The translations under genes and the position numbers were made by a program. From contig VXAU01003165.1 in assembly GCA_013399695.1 (NCBI GenBank), forward strand, positions 369,228 through 433,227: DNA of 64,000 bases, read 5' to 3'. A model generated the notes under the pieces. It did not search any database and was not told the DNA's origin. It saw nothing but the letters and a program-made list of their open reading frames with translations. Below, piece by piece: positions 11,311 to 23,540 of this stretch (positions are counted from its first letter, which is position 1; every line of letters starts with the position of its first letter). Origin of the DNA: Formicarius rufipectus (lineage: Eukaryota > Chordata > Aves > Passeriformes > Formicariidae).

Positions 11311-13385
11311 TTTCAACCAGTCTTGGACAAAGAAACCATTAAGTAATATAAAATAAGGAGATATTGCTCTATAGTTAATGTAATGGGGAACGGTGTTTTG
11401 ATTAATGTCTTCCCATTAGTGAATGGACAAGCTAGATTGTGTTACAGAATTATGGGCTGAGTTGGTAAAGCAAAAGAAAAAACATGCTCAAAACTGGAGT
11501 AACAACAATTGTGGTTCATGAAGGACATCACTAGAGACAGTTGTGAGACAGTATTTTGTACTGGAGCTCTCTAAATGACTATTAAAACCTAATTGTTCAC
11601 ATATATTTAATTTTTTTAATTAATCAATTTTCATGCTTCTATTTGTGTTGAATTTCAGCACTGAAGTAATGACATGTCTGTTTGTTAAAACATTTACAGA
11701 AATAACCCACACTGGGAAATTGAACTTTGAGTTTCAGATACTGATCATTCAGGACCATCTGCTCACAGTCTGTGGGGCAGGAAGTTACTGATATAATTTG
11801 ACAAAATTTCAGATAGCAATTAAATTTTTGAAAATCTCAAGACAAGTGGCAACAATCTGCAAAATATAGCAGTTTAACAAAAGAAGGCTACAGATAATAA
11901 TTTTAAGGGCTGTTTGACTACCACAGGAGTGGACCCAACACAATGACCCAGGAGGTCCCTGAGTATCATATGTCCTGATCATCCTGAATTATGGGCTCTG
12001 TTCCGTATGCAACAGCATGCAATGTTGTAGTTTTAAACGCTTCTCTTAATCTTCTGCAAGGGAAGCATCTGACAGAGCATCTAAAACAAATGGCTCTAAA
12101 TCTCGCCTGATTAGACTTAACTGCACCTACAACCTACCTCCCCCTATGTTCGTCTGTTACTGTTTAAATCTGTATACATTATTCTCATTGCTGGAAAAGT
12201 GCAGTAACGCTTCATGATGCTCTTTCTACTCTAACACTGCAAAGCAGTTGCTTTCTTTAGGCCCCAGCTCTTACCTACATCTGTGCTTACTGAAGTGAGA
12301 CTTTAATTTGCTACACCACGCCAAGGTATTAATAGACAATTATTTATTGCAAATCTGAACCATTTATACTGTTTACTGGCTGACACAATGTAAAATTTTG
12401 ATCCAAATGTTAATGTGTCCATGACATTGCGTAATTCTATTCCACACCAAGGTTTTTTTCTTTCCTAAATTAATCAAACTTGCAATATGAGGAAATAAAA
12501 TTTTTAATGGATGAATGATTTACAGTCTCAAACTTATAAGACTGCTTACTTATACAAATAAGGGAAAATTGTCTAATTAAAATAGCACAGCCAATTAGAC
12601 AAATTTAGGATTTTACTGGAGGCAAAATTGAGGAGAAAAAGATGGAAATAAGATGAGAAGTACTTAAAGGGTAAATATATAAATCTTTTGTAATTTTAAG
12701 GCAAGTGTATTTTTTAGTAGGCATTGTTGAGACCAGACAGTCCTATAGACATTCAGTTGAATAGAGAACAGATAAAAATTACCTATTCATAAAGAACTTT
12801 ATGGATAGAAAAGCCCTTCAAAGTCTCCCAATGTCTGGTAAAATTACCTTTACAAATATTTTTTCAGTCAGAAAAAAACCCCCAAAACTAGAAAAAGAAC
12901 TTTATAGATAGGTAAGTTTCATTATACAGAAGATAAAATTTTGAGTGTTTATCTCCTCAAATCTAGATCATGTTTTTAATGCCATTTAGACATGGAATCT
13001 TCCTTAATTGATACTTGTAGGAATCTTCAAAATACAGATGTTTGAAACCAAGTAATATTTTTCTAGACCTCATTCTTTTTGGCCTTTTCTATTGAACCAT
13101 GCTATTACTTTACCCTTATTATGATAAAGGGTTATACAGCAGTTCTAACTAAATCTCACACAACTATATTCGAGTGGTAATAGCCAGAACCTGTGCTCAA
13201 CTCAGCCTACAAAAGACATTCAAAGCCTTTGCAATATTTCAGTTTATATGAGTGAGATTACACTGGAAAGAGCTCAACCAGATAGGGTAAACTTATTCAG
13301 TACCAGAATACCCAGAAAGGTGCCCTAGACTTCATCTGGGGAACAGAAAACAGCTCCATTCCTCGCCTTCCTTACCCTCCCACCT
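11311..13385. other. non-coding stretch with an inverted repeat
   Basis: AT-rich sequence without recognised genes. The notable item is the perfect inverted repeat at 12569-12602, listed separately. Confidence 0.55.
12569..12602. repeat. perfect 10-bp inverted repeat with TAATT cores
   Basis: TTGTCTAATT (12569-12578) and its exact reverse complement AATTAGACAA (12593-12602) flank a 14-base spacer. Each arm contains a homeodomain-type TAATT core. It could be a paired binding site or a chance palindrome in AT-rich DNA. Confidence 0.75.
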
Positions 13386-13476
13386 TTTTGTTTGTTTGCT
13401 TGTTTGTTTTGTCTTGGTGGGGGTTTTGTTTGTTTTCATTTTGTTTTGTTTTGTTTTGTTTTGTTTTGTTTTGTTT
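13386..13476. repeat. (TTTG)n / (TTTTG)n simple repeat
   Basis: TTTG units at 13386-13410 and a clean (TTTTG)n array at about 13434-13476 form a T/G-rich low-complexity block. The phenylalanine/cysteine-rich open frame across it is an artefact. Confidence 0.95.
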
Positions 13477-16400
13477 CTCCAGATTTGGCAAGCATATAAA
13501 GGGCCTTAGATACCATTCCAGGGTATCAGAAACATGGATAATGACACCAGATCAGTACTGGGTTTATTATGATGGCTCAGATTTGTGGCTGACACATTGT
13601 GGAAGCAACAGCAATGGTAAGAGGTAGGAAGGTATGTTTCTGTACATTACAGTAGAATAACAGTAGCACATCTGCCTGTCACAAGTCTTGATACAGATTT
13701 TTTTTCAGGAACATTAACAGGGATTTTTTAAAATTTAATTTTTTTTTGTTTTACCTATGGTGCAAAAATCCAATTGAAGTGGGAAAACTGCTAAATTATT
13801 TCATTTTTTCATTACTAATTTAAGAAGAAATAATATATATTGTGATTCCATGTTTGAATGGCCTCATCAACCTAATCATTGCATGTGGTGCTGTGAAAAG
13901 CTCTGCATTGCAGTAGCAGTGAGGCTGGTCACACACCAGTTGCTTCTTTAGAGTTCTTTAGAAAACAAATATAAGAACAGTTATTTTGAGACCTGTTGTT
14001 ACAGAGTACTTTATAAAATATGACACAGGAACTAGCATGCAGGCAGTGACTCCAATGGAAAAAAGATAATGCCACTGAGAAGCTGAAAGAAATGAAGAAT
14101 AAGCAAGATTTTGTTTACCATCCGTCCCTCCAAGTTCAACAAGCAGAGCTGTCCCCAGTTGTCCCTGCTCCTGCTTTGAATTAGGCAACTTTTTCTCTTT
14201 GTTTAACATGCCTTCACATTGAGATGTCTCTTTGAGCTACCAGGATACACGCTACTGATGTATATTAATGACAGGATATAATTTTTACTATTATCAATCT
14301 GTAATACAGAATATGTCTAACTACATTTTGTTTATTATTCATAATACACAATGCGAGAAGACACCAGAATGGCTCTTTTGGAGGGTTCACATGTGAGACT
14401 CCAAGTGTGTATTAACAATAGTACACATTTATGTGTTATGGTTTCATAAAATGCATTTGCATAATATGAAATCATAATCCCAAATGTACAGTAAAAAGCC
14501 TATGAAAAATTGTTACTTCTCATATACTACACAATGGTTCATTTCAATCTTCACTGTCTCAGATATGGACTGGTTATTAGGGATGTTTTTAATGGGAAAA
14601 ATGCCTAGCCCATCCTACAGAATTAAGTCTTGCAAAATGAACCAATCCAACAAGAACAGAAAAGATGGTTTGCTAGTAATTTGCATTCACACTTCATTTA
14701 ATATACTTCCAGGCTGAGATGTTACTTTCAATATCAGACCAGAGACTGAAATAAACAGGCAATGCTGGCAGGTCTGGCTGCACAGCACTCCAGGGGCCTA
14801 TGAATGCAAAAATGTGCAGTGGGAGTGGAGCAGAAATTAGCTCAGAGCAGAAGTCACTAGCACTAGCAAACCGGCTCAGAGGAAACCTTTGGGAGAACGT
14901 GACGCTTTCAAATGCCACTGCCCAATGAATCCCAAGGCAGTTTTCTCCCAGTTTGATTGCAGAGTTGGGTAAGTCTGTTTTGGTGTTGCTTCCACTTAAC
15001 TGCAGCCACTTCCAGGAAAAGATTGACTACCTAGACATAACTTCCAGTGTCATGACTATGGCTATATGTGTGCCACAACTACAATTTCTGTAAGGGGAAA
15101 CAATGATTTCTACTTTTCTTCTTTAAAAAAAAAAGCATGGTATTTTTCACCTTGACTGGCTATGTGCTATTTATTTAGACAATTTGACTTTTCAGATGAT
15201 TTTGCTACATATACATTATCAAATGATTAATGGTTAATGAGCATTTTGCTAATGGAAAATAAATGTTATAGATATGAGTGTGTGCCATTATATTTCCCCT
15301 TTTAGTTCATATTATCAAATTTGCATTTTTATCAATAAAAATCTATTTTCTTTTTGCTAAGCGAAATGAACAGCCCTAATTATATTTAAGGCTCCAGTTC
15401 TTCAACAGATATTGTCTGGTGCCCTGCTGCACCCACACCTGTCTATGACATCTTGCCAGCTCTAGAGATCTCTTCCCTTTCTTGAAGTCTCTTTTCTTGG
15501 TACATGGAAAATCCCAATACCTAGTTATCTTCCAGAATTTCTGAGCTCTGACTCCTCTAAGGTCTGTGGTGACTTGTTCAGACAGTTTGCAATTTGCAGA
15601 TGAATGTATTTGAACAGTTTGATGGTGTGAGGGGAAGAAATGAGTTTTCATACTAATATTATAATTAACATTTTTACAGAAAGAATCGCTTGAAAGCTGA
15701 AGGAGATTGAGGTCTCCAGGAAAAAAAAAAAAAAAAAAAGTGTTTCTTTGAGACTTCTACAGATTTACAGGTGAAGAGCAAAAAGTACTTTGCATGGCTA
15801 CTAAGAATCACAGCTTGTCTACTCACAATCCAGTACTCCCAATTTCAGCTGAGACTGAAAACAGAAAAAATTAACTCTTCCTCCAACAGTGCATGATAAA
15901 GTTATTTTCATTCACCTGTCCTTTATATCAACACAAACAGCTAATCCAGGTGAATCTACCTACATTTGGCATTGCCGGTGAACTTCAAACAAACAGAATT
16001 CACACAAAGGAACATAATTCCACCTTTTAAAAGTTTATTTATCTGGAAAGTGGGATTTTCATATATGACTATAAGTGCCATGCTGTGGCTACTAGTAATC
16101 AACGGATGAGAAAGTTAGGAGAAAGGGGAGGGGAGAATGCATTTAGCAGTGATTACTTTTTTGTGATGATTTGTTTGTGCTGCTCACTAGAGATGTGCCA
16201 AGCTGTTTTCTAAAGCAGTCCAGTGTCATCTTCTTGTCATATGCAGCAGATTATAGAAAGAGTAATTTCCAGCAGTGGAACTGGCAGCTGAGTAATTTAA
16301 ATATTTATCTAAAATGAATACTTGCAAAGCTTACCCCTTCCCTGCCCCCACCAATTTCTTTCATCAGTTGCTTTGCTTGGGGATAGATGAAAACTGAAAC

Positions 16401-19400
16401 TGCCCAGCTTCTGGGAGCATTCAGTCACATGAAAGTTTCATCGAAATTTTCACAGCTGAGAAGAGTGACACATGAACTGAGTGGTACCAGTGAAATGGCA
16501 TCAGCCAGGGTTTGCAGAGAGCCTGGAACCATACTTGAAAGGAGTGGAACATTTCTGTCTTTCAGTAGTTGGGAACCTTTGCTATTGCCCAGGATGAGAA
16601 AGGAGAGATGCCACCCCTCTGTGTGACTGCTGGACAATCTACACTGTCTGAGCTCCTCTGGAAGCATTGACTAACATAAGTGTTGCTCCCCCGTGACACT
16701 TACAGATATTTCTTCAAAGGATAATATCCTATCTAATTATTGCTTCAAAGAGGAGACAGAGCTTTAAAAGTGGAGAGATGAGGGAAGGTGTTATGCTGCC
16801 TTACTGCATGTTGCCTTCTCATGTTGCCTGGGGAGAAAACACTAGCGGAAGGGGATATAATGAAAATGTGATTTAAATAGCTTTAAAAAATCCTGACGGA
16901 GAAAAGCAGGGGTTTTTTGTTTGTTTGTTGCTTTTTTTTTCTATATACTGACATTGACATAAAGAATGGCATTTCTTTCAGACATCTAAGGAACACTGAA
17001 ACTTGTGTATTTTGTTGTAGGGAATCTGCCTTGGTGCTAAATGTGTTTCACATCATGTCTCCATTGTGATTTAGCAAAGGTGGGTTTTTTTCCTCTCCAA
17101 CACCAGTGAGGATCAGTGCATCAGTGAGGGTAATTCCAGTCTGCCTTACCAGCACGAAGCCATTCTGAAGTCAGCAGAGTTTACAGGAAAGTAGAATTTA
17201 GCTGTACAACAGATAACAGCATTTCACTTTCAAATCTGATGTGCTTCAAAGCTATAGCCACCAAAATTTTGAGTTTGAAAAACCAGATTCCCTTTTAGCA
17301 CATGAAAACTGTGTGAGTAATTATTGGCACTCAGACTTTGATCTCCCTCATTTGTAGGCCCAAGAGGTAGTAAGGCATCTAAGTAACAATAACCAAGAAC
17401 ACAAAATTGCGGGCACAAAAGGGAGTTTAAAAAAAATCAGGCTATTAAGATATGAGACAAAGACTCAAAAGGATGGAATTCATTAAAAATGACAATGAAG
17501 AAGAAACTAGAAACGGATGAAGCTTGCTATAACCTCAATTTCAAGTTCAATTTTTGTAATGGTGGTAATTTACAAGAATAAACAAGAAAGAATGTGATGT
17601 ACAGAAATAAATTTGTACCTAAAATAGCAAAAGAACAAAGTACAGTTGAGAAGTATATTGCTGCCTTTAAATATTAAGCTATTCCTGTAAGGTACTTTTT
17701 TAAGGTGTGATATAATTTTTTTCTTATTTTAATAGAAATAATAAAAATGAGATATTAGAAAGACATCATTAGTCGGAGGAGGAAAATCTCCTGCTCTTAA
17801 CAGAAGAGAACATCATGCTAGAACTGCTGCTGTACCTGGTATCAGCAAGTCACCATTTCTTTAGTTATTTTTAATCATGTGGAGTGAAAAGCAGTGACCT
17901 GCATTTCAGGTGAGACTGATAGACATGTGAACTCCGCATGTATATGGTGTTTCTGGCAAAAATAAATAGCTGGCAGTAACTGAACTCTCTCTTCATTGAA
18001 AGAATGCTATAGGGCTGGATATAGCCACTGCAATAGCGCAATAAAATGAGATGAGCTTAACACTACCAGATGGTACCCTGTACAGTGCCTGAAATAAAAT
18101 GGAGAATTAGGGTGCCCTAAGGTGTGCACAGGAAAGGCATTTACATGAAATAAATGGGCCTCAGACCTAGATGATGCTCAAGTATGCTACACAGGAGACA
18201 GATAGTACATCTGGTGAGCAGATTTTATCACACACTGGAAAGCTATAAAGCATGCCGTTGAATTTCAGATCTGGGCTTCACAATGACATTTTACCTGTGT
18301 TGGTATTCAGTGCTGTTTATTTTTAAAGGTACTGTAATCTCAATGATGTGTTTTAAAAGCCTTCTTAACATTGTTTTCTGATGTGCCCCATTTTTTTGGA
18401 CAGATTGATGTAACACAATGCTTTTTCCTGGATAAAATACAAACTACTTTGCTGTGGATGATCACGTTTTTATTTAATATATCATATTCCTGATGTGATT
18501 TCAGTAATATGGTTATACTTTTCAGCACTCACTGCTTGGGAGAAAGCCAGTATGTTTTTAAAGTTAACTCCCCCTTTTCCGTTTCACTGCAAGGTCTCAC
18601 TGTCTGTAAACCAGCACAAATTCCTTGACATCTAAAGCAGATATGTCAGATTATGTGAGGATATCTACTAGAGTGAATCAAAGCAATATTTTACTCTTAT
18701 CTCTAGATGAAATTTCTCTTGTTTTTGTAAAATTCCTGCTCCATTTGACATTAAGATCTTTTTAAGTTTACATTTATCATAACATGATTCAAGCTGTTAA
18801 AGGTGCTGATGAGAGCAACATTCAACCTGTGGTGCTGTGATTTTTTTTAACAGCGAAATAATTTAGAGCTTTCCTCAGACTTCAACGTTTTTGATACCTC
18901 TCTCTCTAGTTCCTCTCCTGTCAACTCCCTTATATAAAGCTATTCAGGGGAGCTAAAAATTCTACCAAACTTACATAAAAGAAAAAATCTGAGATTCTGT
19001 AAGGTGAATATTCCTGACAGAAAGATCTATGACCTGCTATGTAGTGTCTCTATGGAAATCATAAAAGGTCCATTCTCTTGAGACATTTAAAATTAGAAGA
19101 AACAAAGCACTATTATACTCTGAGGATATGATTCTGTTCTGGCCCCCTGTGAACAGACTAAATATTTCTAATATCTGGTACTCTCTATACCATTACTGTT
19201 CATAATGCAAACCTGGAATTTTCATAATGTTAAGAGTTTGACTTGAGGCTTGCTTACCCAAGAAAATTTATTCATATTACTATACTGGTACAATTATATC
19301 ACTGTAGTTCTATCAGTATAATCAGTATATCTCAGTGCTACTAATAAGTGCCTTATTTGAGTTATTGTATACCAATTTTAGAAGCCACAGAAGTACAATA

Positions 19401-20901
19401 ACATGAGTAAATTTTCTACACCAAGCTCACGTTCCCAGCTGCTGAGAAGGTGAGAATCTTTTCATTATTAAGTTCTAGTTGAAAAAGAAAAGCATAAATC
19501 AAGGCATGATGTCAAAATCACACTGAAGTCTGTTGTCAGCTGTGTGTGCCACAGAAGATGGATATCGATGGCAAAAGAAAACAGTTTCTTAAAACTCACA
19601 ACAGTAGCCTCACTTGCAAAATGTAAGCAAAACTATCTTGTGTTCAGGGCATGGACAAATTCATTCTCTGTTTTTTACTTATGTCTAAAAGGCTCAAAAC
19701 AGCTTCTAAACCACTCTTCAACACTTTTGAATTTTTTTCTTGTTATTATTATTGTAAATTACTATCAAAAGACAGGAAAATGATGGGAAGGGCTATATAA
19801 CTTTCTCTGAAGTAAACCAGTTACTTCACCAGAGTTCTTCCCCTGAGAGTACATCTACTGCACAAAATCATGCAAAACTTCTGGTCCATAATTTGAAGCC
19901 ATAGGCAGCACAATTTTCAGAAGACCACTTGGGAGTTTTCTTGGTTCTAGAGAATTCACCACAGCCACTACTGAAAGGAAGTAGGAGTTTGGAATATTTT
20001 CATAGTTCAACTAAAATTGTGGCACCAACTTTGAGTTTTGGGTATCAGCCTAAGCAAATTTTCAAGGCTAACAAAGGGTTATAAAATACATACAATGACA
20101 AGTCATTAAATAGAACAGTGCAGTTGTGCAATACCCTGTTTACAATTAGGACAGCCAAATAGGGCCTTTCAGTCATCACTTTATTCAAGAGTTCTGCTTG
20201 TCCTGCTATGCCTGCAGGTCTGTATTTCACGGAGTGACAGTCCTGAAGTGACTTGAATAGGCTGCTGTATAGGAACACTTCTCTTGCTATGCAAGAAAGG
20301 AAGAGATGAAGAAAATAAATGTGAGGAAGGGAAAAACAAAAAGGATGGAAGAGAAAGATTGCACAGATATTCACCCTGGCCAGCTGCACAACTTTGCAAA
20401 TCCCCCCTCTCAAATATACACAGTCCCAGTGCAGAGAGGAACCTCAGACGTCAGAGTTTCTGTGGTGTAGCTTCAGTCTGCAAAACTAACTTATTTGCTA
20501 AGTAGCAGTGACCTTTATTCGGCATTGGTACAGCTACTGAAATGAAACAGCAAGAGTAAGACCTCCCAGAGAGAGAACATGGGTGCAAATGGCTCCTCCC
20601 TAAATAGTTGCCTCTACATCAGCTACACACTGATTTGACTAAGGGCCAAATCCTCTTATAGTGTAAATTACATCAGCTTCAATACACTTCAGTGGTACTA
20701 TGCAGATCTACAGCTATTAAGGATCTTGTCCTTAGGGCTTTTCCCATAGCAGCAATCTTCTAGTTCACAGAAGGCTGAGGGATTCAGGTGGATATAGGAT
20801 CCAGTTGCTATTGTAGGCATTCAAGTTCAAAGCTTAGATCCTCAGTAGCCCACGCTCACCCAGCCATGAAAATCTCAGGGCACCTAAGCTTTCAGGCTTA
20901 C
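13477..20901. other. long non-coding stretch
   Basis: About 7.4 kb of AT-rich sequence in which I recognise no gene, RNA gene or transposon. It contains a run of 19 A at 15721-15739, a T/G-rich patch at 16913-16940 and a purine-rich tract at about 20290-20358. Open frames reach at most 122 codons (20045-20413, minus) and look random. Confidence 0.55.
15721..15739. repeat. A19 homopolymer
   Basis: Nineteen consecutive A after TCTCCAGG. There is no recognisable retroposon body next to it. Confidence 0.9.
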
Positions 20902-21047
20902 CTGTGTTCAAGTTCATGTGGATCATGCTCAACACTTTAAAACCATTCCCGTGCCAAAGGCCCAGAGTGTCTCCAGCACCAGGACCACCCCATGCTTCTG
21001 CAGCTTCATCAGACATCCAGGTGACATTATGACGGATGCAGAAGATG
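20902..21047 (-). other. candidate internal exon (146 bp), protein family not recognised
   Basis: On the minus strand a long pyrimidine-rich acceptor (CCTCTTGCCTGTGCAG) is followed by 146 bases open in only one frame and a strong donor, ACACAG|GTAAGC. Phases agree: one base completes a split codon at the start and one base is left over at the end. The peptide begins IFCIRHNVTWMSDEAAEAW and ends MIHMNLNT. I do not recognise the family. It sits in a GC-richer patch (about 20840-21420) where open frames are easier to obtain, so chance remains a real alternative. A non-coding transcript exon is also possible. Confidence 0.25.
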
Positions 21048-22905
21048 CTGCACAGGCAAGAGGGACAGGTGATGGGAATAGTTCTGTTTGACCCACCCAG
21101 GGGCTGGCAGACACATCCAGCACTGAAAGCCTTTGTGTCTACCTGACAGTGCTCCATCAGTGACACACAGCAGGCCTTTGTCCAATTTCCATCTTTTTTT
21201 CATCTGTTTAGGTAACAGAAACTGCACAGCATTTGAGGGCTGAGCTGAGCTGCACTGTCAAGACATGCCTGAGCCTGTTACTCTTTCTCTGCTGCTTGAG
21301 TGGCCAACACAATTCAACTGTGCATAGCAGTGCAAAACTGACCCAGGACAGAGGGCTCTGTGGGCCACTTTCCATTTTGTGTGGGCCTGTGGGCTTCAAC
21401 TGATTCGTGGCAGTTGCTGACAGTGAGCACAAAAGGGATATAATGATAACTGCAATTAATTCCTGTAGAAATTAATGCAACTATTCAAAGAACTTTATTT
21501 TTCATTCACACCTTCTTGGCTGTTACAGATCTGCTATGAATGTACTTTTTAAATTTATGTGACTCATATTTGTATGATTTAAATATGGTGCAGTTCACTC
21601 AGTGGAAACATTGTTCTGAAAATGCTCATTGCCAAAAGAATAAGCTCTAAAATGAGGTAACAGCTAAATTAACATCCCAAGTTATCTTAAGCAGAATATT
21701 AACAAACTTGCAAGTAAGTTGTTTTGCAAATAATGAGGTGGTTTTTAATCACAATGGCATAGTGTAAATAAATGAAATACCAATACAAACAATTTCTACG
21801 CATTCAAGGACCATTAATGACTATTGCAAAAACTAGGCTAACTTTCAGTAAGATTATGGAAAACTAGAATCCCTTCACTGCAGTACTGGTGTTTAAAATG
21901 TTTCCATTCAGGAATTTCACAACTATCAGTCCGGAATCCACAACATGCAAGATAACAGAATACCTGGAAGGAAAGCAGAGGTAAATGGACACTGTGTTGC
22001 CCTGCTTTCTGAATAGAAGAGGGAACTGAACATACTCTTGTTTATTTGGACTCACAGTACATTAAGGGAGAGCACTTCTTTGAAAATATGTTTACATATT
22101 ACTTACAAATCATGATTAACCTATAGAAATGCAATGTGACAATATGGCAAAGGGAAATAAATGTGTATTGGTTGCTTTCTGCATGATTAATGCTTCTTTC
22201 TATCAGACACATACATTTCATTTTATTAAAGATCACATTTCTGATTGCAAGAACTTGATCATAAATAAAGCATGCAAGTGGAAGTTGAAAATCTTCTAAT
22301 ATTAATGACAAGAAAAATGGATTTATTGAAGAGTCACCTGCAGTTCATACATACATAAGCACATAAAATGAAAATCCAGCAGAGGTACCATCTCCAGCTT
22401 GGTAGAAGAATATTTTTTTTTTGTATATGATATTGTTTTTTAAATAGCTTAATAATAATAGCAGTACATTTAGAGAAAATTATTTCTGTCTTCTGTGTCT
22501 AAAAAGAACAGAATAACAGCCATTTATCAGCTACTTTCTACCTTGTCCCTCTATCTAGGAATTATAAAGTTTGTCTTCAATCGTTCAAACCCAAATCGAA
22601 CACTGGTGGACTTCATTGTAATAGTTCTAAACTCAAGTATATTGTGTCAATTTGGGGGAAAAAAAGAAAGATGTTGCTGATGAATAAAGAAAAGGCTAAA
22701 AGCTAGTCAAATGTTTTTGTTTTTGTTTTTTTTTTTTGTCCAAAGAGCTAACAGGTTAAAAATCTAGTGTATTATTGAAAACATGTATAGTTCTGCAAAA
22801 AAAAAATTAGCACGCCAATAAACAAACAATTGAAAGAGGACTAATAGCCTTCATATAAGATAGTACAGTGTTGCTGAGGAAATATCTAGAGCAGTAGGGG
22901 GCTGG
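21048..22905. other. non-coding stretch; weak minus-strand acceptor near 21963
   Basis: No recognised gene. On the minus strand a good pyrimidine tract and acceptor (GCTTTCCTTCCAG) precede 32 open codons and a TAG stop (21963 down to 21864), a possible terminal exon without further support. A T-rich low-complexity run lies at 22713-22737. Confidence 0.4.
22713..22737. repeat. T-rich low-complexity tract
   Basis: TTTTTG units pass into 12 consecutive T. Simple sequence. Confidence 0.85.
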
Positions 22906-23540
22906 TTAGGATGCAAAGCAATTAGAAAATAATGCAGTTGCACTGTGGAAAGCACCTGCCAGAAAAGTCCATTTCATGAATCCACCAACAGCTTTTTTAT
23001 GACCCTCATATGAGGCTGCCTGACTGTTTAGCCCACATAGAAAGGAACATCTGAGGACAAAAAATCTGCAGCTTTGTCCCCTACACATCACACCCTGCCT
23101 GGTTCCCAGATCCTGGAGCTGCTGTTGCCTCACCAGCTGTTCACTCCACCAAAGCTGCTGGCCGACCTTCCTTGCAGTTACCACTGGCTGAGCAGCTCGT
23201 GGGAATATCTCTTGTCAAAAAGAACTGAGTTCTTGCAGATGTCCATTACTCCAGAAACGTGGTGGCAGATTACAGAACAGAGAGAGGGCAAAGCAGCAGG
23301 TAGAGAAAACCTGACCAAGCTTTGGGCTCACTGTTGAGTACCCAACTGTTTTGGAAAGAGCAGCTGTGGAAGATCTGCTGCTTGCATGCCTCCAGCAGGC
23401 AGGGCAGCTGCCCCAGATGGCATGGGACACATCCTCCAAAGGATGCTCGGTGCATCCAGAGATGCTGAGAGCCAAACTGAGAAGAGGTGTTTATCACATT
23501 CTTGCAGGATCTAGCCAAGCTTATGAGTTGCCAAGTAAAT
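22906..23540. other. GC-richer patch with open frames on both strands
   Basis: Compared with its AT-rich flanks, this patch has raised GC content and frames of 60 to 92 codons on both strands (for example 23074-23337 plus and 22906-23184 minus). The peptides are not recognisable. Possible explanations are a decayed insertion, an untranslated exon or simple compositional variation. Confidence 0.35.

Noticed and set aside
13388..13627. Phenylalanine-rich open frame across the TTTTG repeat
   Set aside because: Low-complexity artefact followed by random sequence.
21864..21963. Minus-strand acceptor plus 32 codons ending in TAG
   Set aside because: A terminal exon here would be incompatible with the nearby 20902-21047 internal exon on the same strand, and there is no other support.
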